Positions 1 to 7,686 are shown, counted from the first letter of the stretch. The stretch: DNA of 17,581 nt from Pseudomonadota bacterium (GCA_023398955.1 JAEWRL010000153.1:1-17581); one strand, 5' to 3'. Translations and numbers: made by a program. The notes: generated by a model from the letters alone, not told the origin.

Positions 1-124
1 GCCCGTCTTCGACGGGATACGTGGCAACTTCGGTTAGCGAAGCTGTGACCCGAGGAGCCGGATGCGGGAAATCTGCACGTCCGGATCTGAGAGGGGCCGG
101 GGGCAACCCCGGCCTACTCGCTAT
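1..124 (+). mobile_element. Group II intron, 3' end (partial, cut by window edge)
   Basis: The last part of a group II intron lies on the plus strand. A 33-base domain V (55-87) starts GAGCCGGATGCG and closes with CGTCCGGATC, carrying the AGC triad. Domain VI follows and the intron appears to end at T124 with the terminal AY dinucleotide (A123 T124). The downstream exon would start at 125, 74 bases beyond the stop codon of the minus-strand lipoprotein gene. Group II introns encode a reverse transcriptase/maturase in domain IV; only its last codons could be present here. Two frames run in from the edge and stop at 37 and 48, and neither C-terminus is recognised. The 5' end, the maturase and the 5' exon are outside the window, so activity and class cannot be judged. 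Confidence 0.8.
55..124 (+). ncRNA. Group II intron domains V and VI
   Basis: Domain V is 55-87: its outer strands GAGCCGGA and TCCGGATC pair apart from one G-A at the third position, where G-U is common in the family. Domain VI has an 8-bp stem GGCCGGGG (95-102) with CCCCGGCC (107-114) closed by a GCAA tetraloop (103-106). Below it G94-T115 and then G93-C117, A92-T118 and G91-C119 pair, leaving A116 bulged. A116 is eight bases from the inferred 3' end, the expected place for the lariat branch point. Confidence 0.78.
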
Positions 125-172
125 AGCATGCCCTCCGGTTGCATTTGGCGTTGCCAGTTCCCCTGTTTGGTT

Positions 173-185
173 CCGGCTCCGCCGG
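173..185 (-). terminator. Small hairpin downstream of the lipoprotein gene
   Basis: CCGGC (173-177) and GCCGG (181-185) pair around a 3-base loop, 13 bases past the stop codon of the minus-strand lipoprotein gene and between that gene and the intron. There is no T-run, so a termination role is a guess. Confidence 0.25.
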
Positions 186-198
186 GTTAGGTCAGGCG

Positions 199-702
199 CT
201 ACTCGGCCAGCGCGCGAACCCTTGGCAGGGTTGGCAGCGCGGGGCCGCCCGGTGCTGGTGCGGAGGGTTGACTGGCCACGGCAGCACTTGGCGCTACCGG
301 AGGCGCGTCGGTGGTGGCCTGGAGCTGCTGGCTCAGCTGAAACCAGCCTTGGTCGAGCATGGCGCGCTCGTGTGCCTGAAGAACGCCCGGGGCGGTCTTT
401 TCCACGCTGTACGCATAGCGGAGCCAGTGGTGTGAGTTCTGCAGGTCTCCCAGCGCCAAGAGCGTAAGCCCACGATAGAGCCCGTACTCGGCACAGTGGC
501 GGCCTGCCGCTCCCTGGAGACGGTGCTCGGTACGCTCGAATACCTCGGCCGCCTCCACGTAGTGTCCGTCGTGGTACAGGCTGGTGCCTCGCTGCATGTA
601 AGTGCCGCAGCTTGCAAGCAACAGCGCCGCGCCACACGCAGCAACCGTCACACCGAACCTCATTCGAGCGGGCATTCGGGTCAGGGTAATCCCTTTCTCC
701 AT
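199..702 (-). CDS. TPR-type exported lipoprotein, hypothetical
   Basis: This is a predicted lipoprotein of 167 residues from the longest start. A signal peptide runs to the lipobox LLLASC, with the lipidated Cys at residue 32. The mature part, about residues 35-110, has the helical character of one or two TPR-like repeats (YHDGHYVEAAEVFERTEHR, then LYRGLTLLALGDL). The tail (about 130-167) is Ala/Pro-rich and low in complexity. Three Met codons could start the protein: residues 1, 10 and 14. None has a good ribosome binding site. Starting at residue 10 (base 675) or 14 (base 663) gives a more normal signal peptide of 23 or 19 residues, and the first Met has no Shine-Dalgarno at all. No specific function is recognised; TPR lipoproteins are usually scaffolds in the envelope. 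The gene stands alone. Confidence 0.75.
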   Translation of the reverse strand: MEKGITLTRMPARMRFGVTVAACGAALLLASCGTYMQRGTSLYHDGHYVEAAEVFERTEHRLQGAAGRHCAEYGLYRGLTLLALGDLQNSHHWLRYAYSVEKTAPGVLQAHERAMLDQGWFQLSQQLQATTDAPPVAPSAAVASQPSAPAPGGPALPTLPRVRALAE

Positions 703-1120
703 CGAAAGCTAGCGGATGCAAAGTCAGCGGAGCGAAGCCGCCTGCGCACGTGCATCGCTTGCCGGAGCGGTTCTCCATCAAGCTCCCCACCGGGGCCCCC
801 ACCCAAGGTGGCGTGTATACGACAGGGCTGGGCAGTGGGGCGCAGGCATGGCGTGTGGGTACATTGGCGCCGGGTGCGTTGGCGCTGGCATATACGAGTG
901 GCCGAGCACACCCGAGCGAGTGGGCCGGAGGCGGACGTCGACAGGTAAGGCTCAATGAACGCCTCTCTTGAGCCGACGGCTGAGCACCGAAAGGACCGAC
1001 CGGCGGTTGATTCTCGGCAGGGTCTCGCCTATCTAGATGAGCTCGTTCAGCCCTGGTGCGTGCCGTTTTGGAACCTAGGAAGAGGGCAAAGGGCAGGGAA
1101 CGGAGAAGGAGCGTGGAGTC
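703..1120. other. Intergenic stretch with no convincing gene
   Basis: This 418-base stretch lies between the divergent lipoprotein gene (minus) and the small coiled-coil gene (plus), so it should hold both promoters, but I see no clear -35/-10 pair. Several short overlapping reading frames exist. The one at 750-971 has a first part rich in G/C third positions and the start HRLPERFSIKLPTG, but no ribosome binding site or recognised family. It could be a decayed gene fragment; I do not call it. Confidence 0.5.
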
Positions 1121-1390
1121 GTGAGCATTGCGGACGAAGTGAAGAGGCGCGGGTTGCAGATCCTCGGTGACCCTCGCGTCACGAAACTGCTTCAGAACGA
1201 GCAGTTCCTGCGAGTCGTTCTGGCCGTGGCACAGATGCCCGGGAAGATGAACGATTTTACGGCCGAACAGTCGGCGCGGCTGGCGAGCTCCCTGCACCTG
1301 GTGTCAGAAGCCGAGTATCGCGAACTGGCGCGTCGGGTCGAGGCCCTCGAGGCGGAGGTCGACGCCTTGAAAAGGAGTACTCGAGGCTAG
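1121..1390 (+). CDS. Small coiled-coil protein, BMFP/UbiK- or phasin-like
   Basis: This is an 89-residue soluble protein starting at GTG. The start is supported by AGAAGGAG at 1104-1111, nine bases upstream. The N-terminal half is helical (SIADEVKRRGLQILGDPRV). The C-terminal part, about residues 55-86, reads LHLVSEAEYRELARRVEALEAEVDALKR, a heptad-like coiled coil. The element LxLVSxxEY followed by a short coiled coil resembles the BMFP/UbiK accessory-factor family, although the N-terminus differs. Small phasin-like regulators look similar, so only the broad class is offered. There is no signal peptide. It stands 271 bases upstream of the outer-membrane protein gene on the same strand, too far to assume cotranscription. 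Confidence 0.7.
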   Translation: MSIADEVKRRGLQILGDPRVTKLLQNEQFLRVVLAVAQMPGKMNDFTAEQSARLASSLHLVSEAEYRELARRVEALEAEVDALKRSTRG

Positions 1391-1661
1391 GGAGTGCCTT
1401 CAGAGGAGGGATTCGAGCTCGAGCCCGAAATCTTCAAGACCATGGCGGTGAGCGTGGCGACGATGCGCAGCACAAGAAGACGCCCCTAGTCTGGAGGATG
1501 GCGTCTGGCCGGCGCGACTTGGCTGTGTAGTCGCCGGGCCGCTCCAATTGCGGTAGTGCCGACTTCATGTCTTCTGGCACAGTGTGTTTGCTCTGGGCCA
1601 CCAAGTCGTGGCACCATGCGCGGCGCCGGTGGCACATGTGGCTCAGTTTCGGAGATCGCCG

Positions 1662-2549
1662 ATGAAGATGATCAAGTGGACGCTGGCCTGCTGGGCCGCG
1701 AATGCATGGGTGTTGGGCTCGGTGGGGATAGGCTTCGCGCAGGAAAACGAGGAAGCGGTCGATGTCACCGAAGAGCCTCCCGTCGATGGCGCCGAGACCG
1801 GGGGCGAGGGCGCCGGAGATGGAGCCGATGTTGCCGGACGTCAGGTTCTCGATCCCAAAGAGGTCGACGCAGAAGCGGAAGATGCTGACGGCGCCTCGCC
1901 CAAGGAGAAGCCGGGCGAAACGTACCTCTTCGTTGGGGCTCGGTACCGAGGGATTATCGTGCCCAAGTTCATGATGAACTTGTTTGGGGATGGCGGCAGC
2001 ACGGTTTACGTCGACTCCTTCGGGCCGGAGCTCAGCATTCGAAAGGACGACTTCGAGTTCGTGCTCAGCGCCTGGTACGCCGACTACGGCATGGACCCTA
2101 CGCCATTCAAGGCAAGCAGTGACCCCGAAGAGGCCTGGGAGCTCGTCGAGAGCAAGATGAGTGTTCTGTACCTTACGACGGACTTTCTCTGGACCCATCC
2201 CCTGAGCGACCAGTTCGGAGTCAACTATGGGATGAGCGGCGGTTTCGGTTTCGTTTGGGGAGACCTGATAAGGGAGCAAGCCTATCCAGACCCCGCCAGC
2301 GACGGCTACCTGCCTTGCATTGGCGAGGGCAACCCAGACGGTCGCTACTGCGGTGACGACAACGAGCACTACCGAGGCTACACCGAGCCAAGCTGGTCCG
2401 ATGGGGGGTCGAAGCCTATCGTCTTCCCGTGGTTGGCCCTTCAGATGGGCGCTCGCTACAAGCCGCACCGCCACTTCGCCATGCGCGCAGATCTCGGCTT
2501 CGGCCTTACGGGCTTCTTCGTAGGCATAGGCGCAGACTACGGCATCTGA
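1662..2549 (+). CDS. Predicted outer-membrane beta-barrel protein, hypothetical
   Basis: This is a protein of 295 residues. The chosen ATG follows GGAG (1651-1654) by seven bases and begins a clear Sec signal peptide: MKMIKW, then a hydrophobic stretch and a cleavage-like site after GFAQ, about residue 27. The reading frame runs 26 codons further upstream, but that part would bury the signal peptide. Residues about 28-80 are an acidic linker rich in Glu, Asp and Gly. From about residue 84 the sequence alternates polar and aromatic residues (TYLFVGARYRGIIVP, FEFVLSAWYADYG, LALQMGARY) and ends in GFGLTGFFVGIGADYGI. This fits an 8- to 10-stranded barrel. Four Cys-containing positions in a loop (LPCIGEG, GRYCGDD) may form a disulfide. 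No named family is recognised. The stop lies ten bases before the kinase/activator gene, so the two are probably cotranscribed. Confidence 0.78.
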   Translation: MKMIKWTLACWAANAWVLGSVGIGFAQENEEAVDVTEEPPVDGAETGGEGAGDGADVAGRQVLDPKEVDAEAEDADGASPKEKPGETYLFVGARYRGIIVPKFMMNLFGDGGSTVYVDSFGPELSIRKDDFEFVLSAWYADYGMDPTPFKASSDPEEAWELVESKMSVLYLTTDFLWTHPLSDQFGVNYGMSGGFGFVWGDLIREQAYPDPASDGYLPCIGEGNPDGRYCGDDNEHYRGYTEPSWSDGGSKPIVFPWLALQMGARYKPHRHFAMRADLGFGLTGFFVGIGADYGI

Positions 2550-2559
2550 GCACGACAGC

Positions 2560-5500
2560 GTGGACACCAGCGAGCTACCGGCACATCTTTCGCTCGTTGC
2601 GGAACTCGGCCGTGGGGGGGGAGGTGAGGTGTGGGAGGTCTCCGACCGCCGCAGCGGCGAGCATTTGGCCTTCAAGCTCCTCGGCGAAGGGGCTTCGAAC
2701 GAGGCCCGCGCTGCCTTGATACGTGAGGCGGCCGCGCTCTCCGCCGTGGAGGGCTTGGGTCTACCTCGGGTGCGGGGCTTCGGCCGGCTTCCTCGCAGCG
2801 GCAGGCTGTACCTCGTGCGCGATCTCGTTCCGGGATCGAGCCTCGCCGATCTCATTGATGCCGGGGATGCCGAGGCATCGCTGCGAGCTCTGGTGCAGGC
2901 CGCAGAACAACTCGCAGTGCTGCACCGTTCGGAGCTGCTGCACGGCGATTTGAAGCCTGCCAACATCATCGTGGGGGATGATGGGCAGGCGACCCTCGTC
3001 GACCTCGGGCTATCCGCGCGCTGGAGAGATGGCGGGGCCCGAGTCGAGGGGCTCACTCCGCGCTACGCGGCACCGGAGCTCCTGCAAGGTGGTGCGCTGA
3101 CTGTTCGTTGCGAAGTCTTCTCTCTGGGGGCGACGCTGCTCGAAGTCCTTCCTCTGGTGAGCGATGGAACGCGGCGGCCTGCTCTGCGTCGCGTCGTGGC
3201 TGGAGCTACCACCAGCGACCCCAACGAGCGCTATCCCTCCGCGCACGAGTTTGCGAGCGCGCTGCGTGCCGCAGCGGGTCTGCCCCCCGATGATGTCGCG
3301 AAGCCGCGAGCGCTGGAGTGGCCGGTGCTCGGAATTGAGGGCATTTCTGAACAGATCCTCAAGCTGGCTCGCGAGCTGTCTCTTGGCCAACGACTGATGT
3401 TGTGCGGTCCAGAGGAATCGGGGCGGTCCCTCTTGCTGAGGCGGTTGGGTTGGGCTTTGGGGGTGGAGGGGCTCACGGCGAGGGTCTTGGACGCGTCGGC
3501 GGCTTCGGACCCGGCGGAGCTCGAGCAGGAACTCACGCACCTGGTGCAAAGTAAAGGGTACTTGCTGGTTGACGATATTGACGCCCTGCCGCCCGATGCG
3601 CAGCGGCGAATCGATGAGGCCTCGGTTGAGCTGCGGCTCGTTTGCGTCGCGGTGCACGCCCCAGCTGGCGCCAACGTCGTGCATGTGCCCGCGCTCGATC
3701 CCACCGCCGCGGGTAAGCTGCTTCGCCTGGCATTGCCGGCGGGCACTGAGGAGTCGCTGCGGCGTGCGGTAGGGGCCGCCCACGGTCGCCCGGGAGCCTT
3801 GAGAAAGCTGGCTCGTCGCCTCGCCTCCGATTCCGTTGTCTCTCCTGCCGACGTGGATCGCATCCTCGGCACCTTGCCCCCCACTGCGCCGGATGACTGT
3901 GGTGCGTCGAAGCTCGAGCGCTTCGTGCGCCTCGTCAATCGGGGGCGCTTCCGAGATGCGGCTGATCTGGCTCGCGATCTAGAATCCTGTGCACAGCAGA
4001 TCGAAATAGCGATTCCTTTGGCGCGGTGGGAGCTGGGCATGGGACAGGCCGCGCGCGCTCGGGCGCGCTTGGAAGCCGTCAGCGAGGTTGCCCGGGCGCG
4101 CCAGGGGAAGCCGGAGGCAGCGGCCTGGGCGCTGTACATGGCGCGCGCACTGTCGGGGGAGGGGGACTACGCGGCCGCTCTCTCCTGTCTCGACGGCTGC
4201 GCTGCTGTTGCTGCTGAGTTTCATGCAGAATCATTAGTCTACCGCGGGCAAGCACTATCGTTTCTGGAGCGCCACGCGGAGGCAATTGCCGCCCTGGAGC
4301 ACGCCCGCGAGGTTGCCACCGCAGCTGCGGATCCACGCGTGGAAGGGTTGGCGCTGGCTTCTCTAGGCCTGTCTCTGCAACGTCTGGATCGGTTCGACGA
4401 AGCTCAGCACGCCTACCGTCGAGCCATCGAAGCCGCGAGCCGCGCCGACGATGCGAGTACGCTCGCCATCGCCCAACTCAACGTCGCTGGCGTGCTCAAG
4501 ATGACGGGCGACATCGCCGGAGCCTGCGAGCACTATGAGGCTGCGATCGACACGGGTCGGCGCACGGGGCGCGAGGCGACGGTGCGTCAAGCGATGCTCA
4601 ACCTGGCGAACTTGGACGTACAACTCGGGCGCCTCGCTCGCGCTCAGGGCAATGTCGACGCCCTCCAGCAGCAGAGCATGGATCTGCTTCCCATGCAGCA
4701 TGCTCAGCTGCTCGGCCTGCGCGCTGAGCTAGCGGCTAGAAGTGGTCCGGCGGCGGCTGCCGCGGAGCTCTTCGAGGCGTCGGCCTCTGCCTACGAGGAG
4801 CTGGGGCGCGCTGCAGATGCGGCCGAAGCTCGGCTCGAAGGTGTCCTGATGGCGCTCGAAGGAGAGGTTTCCAGTGCTGGCGTGCGTCGCCGAATCGAGA
4901 TGGCGGAGGCGGGCCTGGCTGGGGTACAAACCCACAGAGCGCTGCTACTGCTCGCCAAGGCTGCGGTAGCCCAGGGCGACCGAGACGAGGCGACTGCTCG
5001 GGCGCTCTTGGATGCAGGGGTGCATGCGGCTCGTGACGCAGGCCAACGCGAATGGGTCTGGAGGGCACTGGCTGCACGGGCAGAGCTGGAAGAGCGCGGC
5101 GGTCAGCCTCTCATGGCGCGCCGCGACAGAGAGGAAGCGGCGGCGGTTCTCGAAGCGATGGCATCCCGTTTGCCGCGGGACCTGCGCGAAGTCTACTGGA
5201 ACGATCCCCGTCGGCGTCGCCTCGTGGACCGGGTGGGCGGCGGCGCTTCGCATCCCAGCACGGGCTCCCGTGCTTCTTCGGTCCCCGGATTCGCGGAGGA
5301 CCTCACGGCTGCTACCTCGACCCTTCTGGAGCAGCGGCTAGCGCGAATCCTGGAAATCAATGCAGAGCTCGTGGGCGAGCTCGATCTGGATCGGTTAGCG
5401 GCACGGATCACCGAACACGCCGTGCGCCTCCTGCGAGCGGAGCGCGGCTTCTTGCTATTGCTCGATGAGGCCGGAACGCTTCAGGCACACGCCCGCAGGC

Positions 5501-6960
5501 TGGCCATCGGTGACGACGAACACGTCGCATTCTCTCGGTCCATCGCGGAGCGTGTCATCACCGCTGGCGAGCCGCTCGTGAGCGCTAGCGTGGGCGATGA
5601 CTCCCGCATGGCGGGATACGCATCCGTGCATCAGCTGATGCTGAAGTCAGTCGCCTGCGTCCCCATCCGCTCGGCATCTCGTGCAGCGATCGGCGCCCTG
5701 TACTTGGAGACGAGGCTGCACGTCGGGGCACAGTTCGAGAAAGAACTGCCCATGCTCCAGGCCTTCGCCGACCAAATGGCAATCGCAATACAGAACGTGC
5801 GCCTGATTGCCGAGAACCGGCGGCGGGCGGAGGAGCTTGCGTCTGCCAACGAACAGCTTGCCGCCGCGCGGCTCCGCTTGGAAAAGCTGCTCGACAATCG
5901 AACCCAGCGCCTGCAGAAGACCAGGCAGGAGCTCCGAACCACGCGCGACGTGTTGTACGGCCACTTTGGCTACCATGGCATCGTGGGGACGAGTCAGCGT
6001 ATGCGCGACGTCTACGCGCTCATCGATAGAGTGAAGGACACGGATGTTCCCGTACTCATCACCGGAGAGAGCGGCACTGGGAAGGAGGTCGTAGCTCGCG
6101 CCATCCACGACGCCTCCACGCGCAAACGCGCGAAGTACGTGGCGGTCAACTGCGGCGCAGTCCCCGAACACCTGCTGGAAAGCGAGCTGTTTGGAAGCGT
6201 GAAGGGGGCCTATACTGGTGCCGACCGCGATCGTAGGGGGCTGTTTCGGGAAGCGGTGGACGGGACGATCCTCCTCGATGAGATAGGGGAAATGCCCCAG
6301 AGGATGCAGTCCGGGCTGCTGCGGGTGCTGCAGGACGGCATGGTTCGTCCCGTAGGCGGCACCCGCGAGGAACACGTCGAGCTGCGGATGCTCTTCGCGA
6401 CGCACCGCGACCTTGAATCCCTCGTGCAATGCGGACATTTCCGCGAGGACCTCTACTACCGAATCCACGTCGTCACCGTGCACCTACCCCCTTTGCGGGA
6501 GCGGGCAGAGGATATCCCACAGCTCGTGGATCACTTCTTGGGACGATTCGCATCGCGGTACCGCAGAGACAAGAAGGGAGTCTCGCGCGCGGCGCTGCGG
6601 AGGCTGATGGACCATCACTGGCCGGGCAACGTGCGGCAGTTGGAACACGTGCTGCTGAATGCATGGGTTCTCAGCGATCGGCCCGAGCTGGAACCGGACG
6701 ATTTCGAGCTGCCGAACACATCGCAGCCCGCGCCGCCGCCAGCTCCCTCTGCGACCGTTGTGACACACGAGTCGAACGCCATCGAGGCGCGACCGCGCAC
6801 CCGGGAACGGAGCGCGTTGTCGCGCCATCGAGTCGACGAGAAGGAGCGGATCCTCGCGGCGCTCGAGGCCTGCAACTGGAACCGCGTGAAGGCGGCGGAG
6901 ATGCTCGGGATCCCAAGACGTACCTTCTATCGGCGCTTGAAGCGCCATGGAATCCAGTAG
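2560..6960 (+). CDS. Ser/Thr kinase - ATPase - TPR - GAF - sigma54 activator fusion
   Basis: A 1466-residue predicted one-piece signalling protein. A Hanks-type kinase spans about 10-240: glycine loop LGRGGGGEVW (16-25), Lys39, alpha-C Glu56, catalytic loop HGDLKPAN (128-135, non-RD because Gly replaces Arg), DLG at 148-150, and APE at 171-173. An ATPase-like segment follows (about 255-440) with GPEESGRS at 283-290, where Arg replaces the Walker A Lys, and LLVDDID at 335-341. TPR-type helices fill about 455-870. A GAF domain spans about 935-1085, then a coiled coil to 1130. The sigma54 AAA+ domain (1138-1370) has GESGTGKE (1169-1176), GAYTGA in place of GAFTGA (1216-1221) and LLDEIGEMP (1238-1246). 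A Pro-rich linker leads to a Fis-type helix-turn-helix (1428-1464). The GTG start lacks a Shine-Dalgarno but lies ten bases after the upstream stop, suggesting coupling. Its target promoters are unknown. Confidence 0.93.
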   Translation: MDTSELPAHLSLVAELGRGGGGEVWEVSDRRSGEHLAFKLLGEGASNEARAALIREAAALSAVEGLGLPRVRGFGRLPRSGRLYLVRDLVPGSSLADLIDAGDAEASLRALVQAAEQLAVLHRSELLHGDLKPANIIVGDDGQATLVDLGLSARWRDGGARVEGLTPRYAAPELLQGGALTVRCEVFSLGATLLEVLPLVSDGTRRPALRRVVAGATTSDPNERYPSAHEFASALRAAAGLPPDDVAKPRALEWPVLGIEGISEQILKLARELSLGQRLMLCGPEESGRSLLLRRLGWALGVEGLTARVLDASAASDPAELEQELTHLVQSKGYLLVDDIDALPPDAQRRIDEASVELRLVCVAVHAPAGANVVHVPALDPTAAGKLLRLALPAGTEESLRRAVGAAHGRPGALRKLARRLASDSVVSPADVDRILGTLPPTAPDDCGASKLERFVRLVNRGRFRDAADLARDLESCAQQIEIAIPLARWELGMGQAARARARLEAVSEVARARQGKPEAAAWALYMARALSGEGDYAAALSCLDGCAAVAAEFHAESLVYRGQALSFLERHAEAIAALEHAREVATAAADPRVEGLALASLGLSLQRLDRFDEAQHAYRRAIEAASRADDASTLAIAQLNVAGVLKMTGDIAGACEHYEAAIDTGRRTGREATVRQAMLNLANLDVQLGRLARAQGNVDALQQQSMDLLPMQHAQLLGLRAELAARSGPAAAAAELFEASASAYEELGRAADAAEARLEGVLMALEGEVSSAGVRRRIEMAEAGLAGVQTHRALLLLAKAAVAQGDRDEATARALLDAGVHAARDAGQREWVWRALAARAELEERGGQPLMARRDREEAAAVLEAMASRLPRDLREVYWNDPRRRRLVDRVGGGASHPSTGSRASSVPGFAEDLTAATSTLLEQRLARILEINAELVGELDLDRLAARITEHAVRLLRAERGFLLLLDEAGTLQAHARRLAIGDDEHVAFSRSIAERVITAGEPLVSASVGDDSRMAGYASVHQLMLKSVACVPIRSASRAAIGALYLETRLHVGAQFEKELPMLQAFADQMAIAIQNVRLIAENRRRAEELASANEQLAAARLRLEKLLDNRTQRLQKTRQELRTTRDVLYGHFGYHGIVGTSQRMRDVYALIDRVKDTDVPVLITGESGTGKEVVARAIHDASTRKRAKYVAVNCGAVPEHLLESELFGSVKGAYTGADRDRRGLFREAVDGTILLDEIGEMPQRMQSGLLRVLQDGMVRPVGGTREEHVELRMLFATHRDLESLVQCGHFREDLYYRIHVVTVHLPPLRERAEDIPQLVDHFLGRFASRYRRDKKGVSRAALRRLMDHHWPGNVRQLEHVLLNAWVLSDRPELEPDDFELPNTSQPAPPPAPSATVVTHESNAIEARPRTRERSALSRHRVDEKERILAALEACNWNRVKAAEMLGIPRRTFYRRLKRHGIQ

Positions 6961-6990
6961 ATCCACTACCGGGGCGGGGCCCGAGCGCTC

Positions 6991-7605
6991 ATGCTCCCTT
7001 GCATGGCCAGAAATCCAATCATCGCCGTTGCGCTCATGCTGGCGGGAACCGCGTGCGACGACACTGTAGTGCCGGAAGGGACGAGACCGGCGGGTGCTCC
7101 GCCCGACGCGGGCCCCAGCGTGAACGTTGCAGCCCCATCGCCGACCAGTACGTCGCTCCTGGAGGCCGGTGACGCCGCCCCCAACCTCGCGATGCTCGCA
7201 CACAACGGTTTGCGGCTCACCGTTGCCGACTTCCGCGGTCAGCCGGTCGTTGCCTATTTCTACCCGAAGGACGGTACTCCGGGGTGTACCGCACAGGCGG
7301 AGGGCTTCCGTGACACCTGGAGGGATTTCCGTCGAGCCAAAGCCGTCGTCCTGGGCATCTCGACCGACGACAGCGTGACCCACCGTGCATTCGCCGACGA
7401 GCTAGACCTCCCCTTTCTGCTCATAGCGGATCCGAGCCATGAAGTTGCAGGCGCCTTCGGCGTTCCAGTCGAGAACGGCAAGGCTAAGCGCGTCACTTTC
7501 CTGATCGATGGACGGGGAAGGATTGCCAAGGTGTGGCCGGGGGTCGACCCGCGGGCGAACCCGGGCGAGGTCTTGGCGGCGCTTCGCGCCCTCGAGAGCA
7601 CTTGA
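6991..7605 (+). CDS. Exported peroxiredoxin, Bcp/PrxQ (AhpC-TSA) type
   Basis: This 204-residue protein probably reduces hydrogen peroxide or organic peroxides. A signal peptide leads to AGTACDD (Cys22), a poor lipobox because Gly is at -3, so it may be a lipoprotein or simply exported. A Pro/Ala-rich linker (about 25-57) precedes a thioredoxin fold from 58. The motif YFYPKDGTPGCT (89-100) is the Bcp/PrxQ signature with peroxidatic Cys99. The position five residues on, where many PrxQ proteins carry the resolving Cys, is Glu104, so it would act as a 1-Cys enzyme using an outside reductant. GISTDD (122-127) and FLIDGRGRI fit the fold. The start at 6991 has a G-rich tract (6970-6978) as a weak ribosome binding site; ATG 7003 is an alternative. 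It begins 30 bases after the sigma54-activator gene and is probably in its operon. Confidence 0.88.
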   Translation: MLPCMARNPIIAVALMLAGTACDDTVVPEGTRPAGAPPDAGPSVNVAAPSPTSTSLLEAGDAAPNLAMLAHNGLRLTVADFRGQPVVAYFYPKDGTPGCTAQAEGFRDTWRDFRRAKAVVLGISTDDSVTHRAFADELDLPFLLIADPSHEVAGAFGVPVENGKAKRVTFLIDGRGRIAKVWPGVDPRANPGEVLAALRALEST

Positions 7606-7644
7606 ACCCCTCCTCGATGGGCCCTCCTGCCGCCAACACGACGA

Positions 7645-7673
7645 AGCCCCGATGGCTGCGCGCCAACGGGGCT
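7645..7673. terminator. Hairpin between convergent genes
   Basis: AGCCCCG (7645-7651) pairs with CGGGGCT (7667-7673), and inside it TGG pairs with CCA across one A-A mismatch, leaving a 7-base loop. It lies between the convergent peroxiredoxin and HEAT-protein genes and could end transcripts from both sides. There is no T-run. Confidence 0.45.
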
Positions 7674-7686
7674 CCAATCGGAGGAG

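Noticed and set aside
21..467. Plus-strand frame of 148 codons
   Set aside because: It runs through group II intron domains V and VI and then opposite the lipoprotein gene; its peptide is translated structural RNA.
955..1170. Plus-strand frame of 71 codons before the coiled-coil gene
   Set aside because: No good ribosome binding site or recognised sequence, and it overlaps the better-supported GTG start at 1121.
1575..1591. TGGCAC followed by TTGC, resembling a sigma54 promoter upstream of the outer-membrane protein gene
   Set aside because: There are 12 bases between GG and GC instead of the required 10, so it does not fit the -24/-12 spacing despite the sigma54 activator being next door.
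1434..3056. Long minus-strand open frame of 540 codons
   Set aside because: It lies opposite the outer-membrane protein gene and the kinase domain, is Ser/Arg-rich low-complexity sequence, and shows no family motif. It is a high-GC shadow frame.
6484..7383. Minus-strand frame of 299 codons
   Set aside because: It lies opposite the sigma54 activator C-terminus and the peroxiredoxin, both of which are secure.
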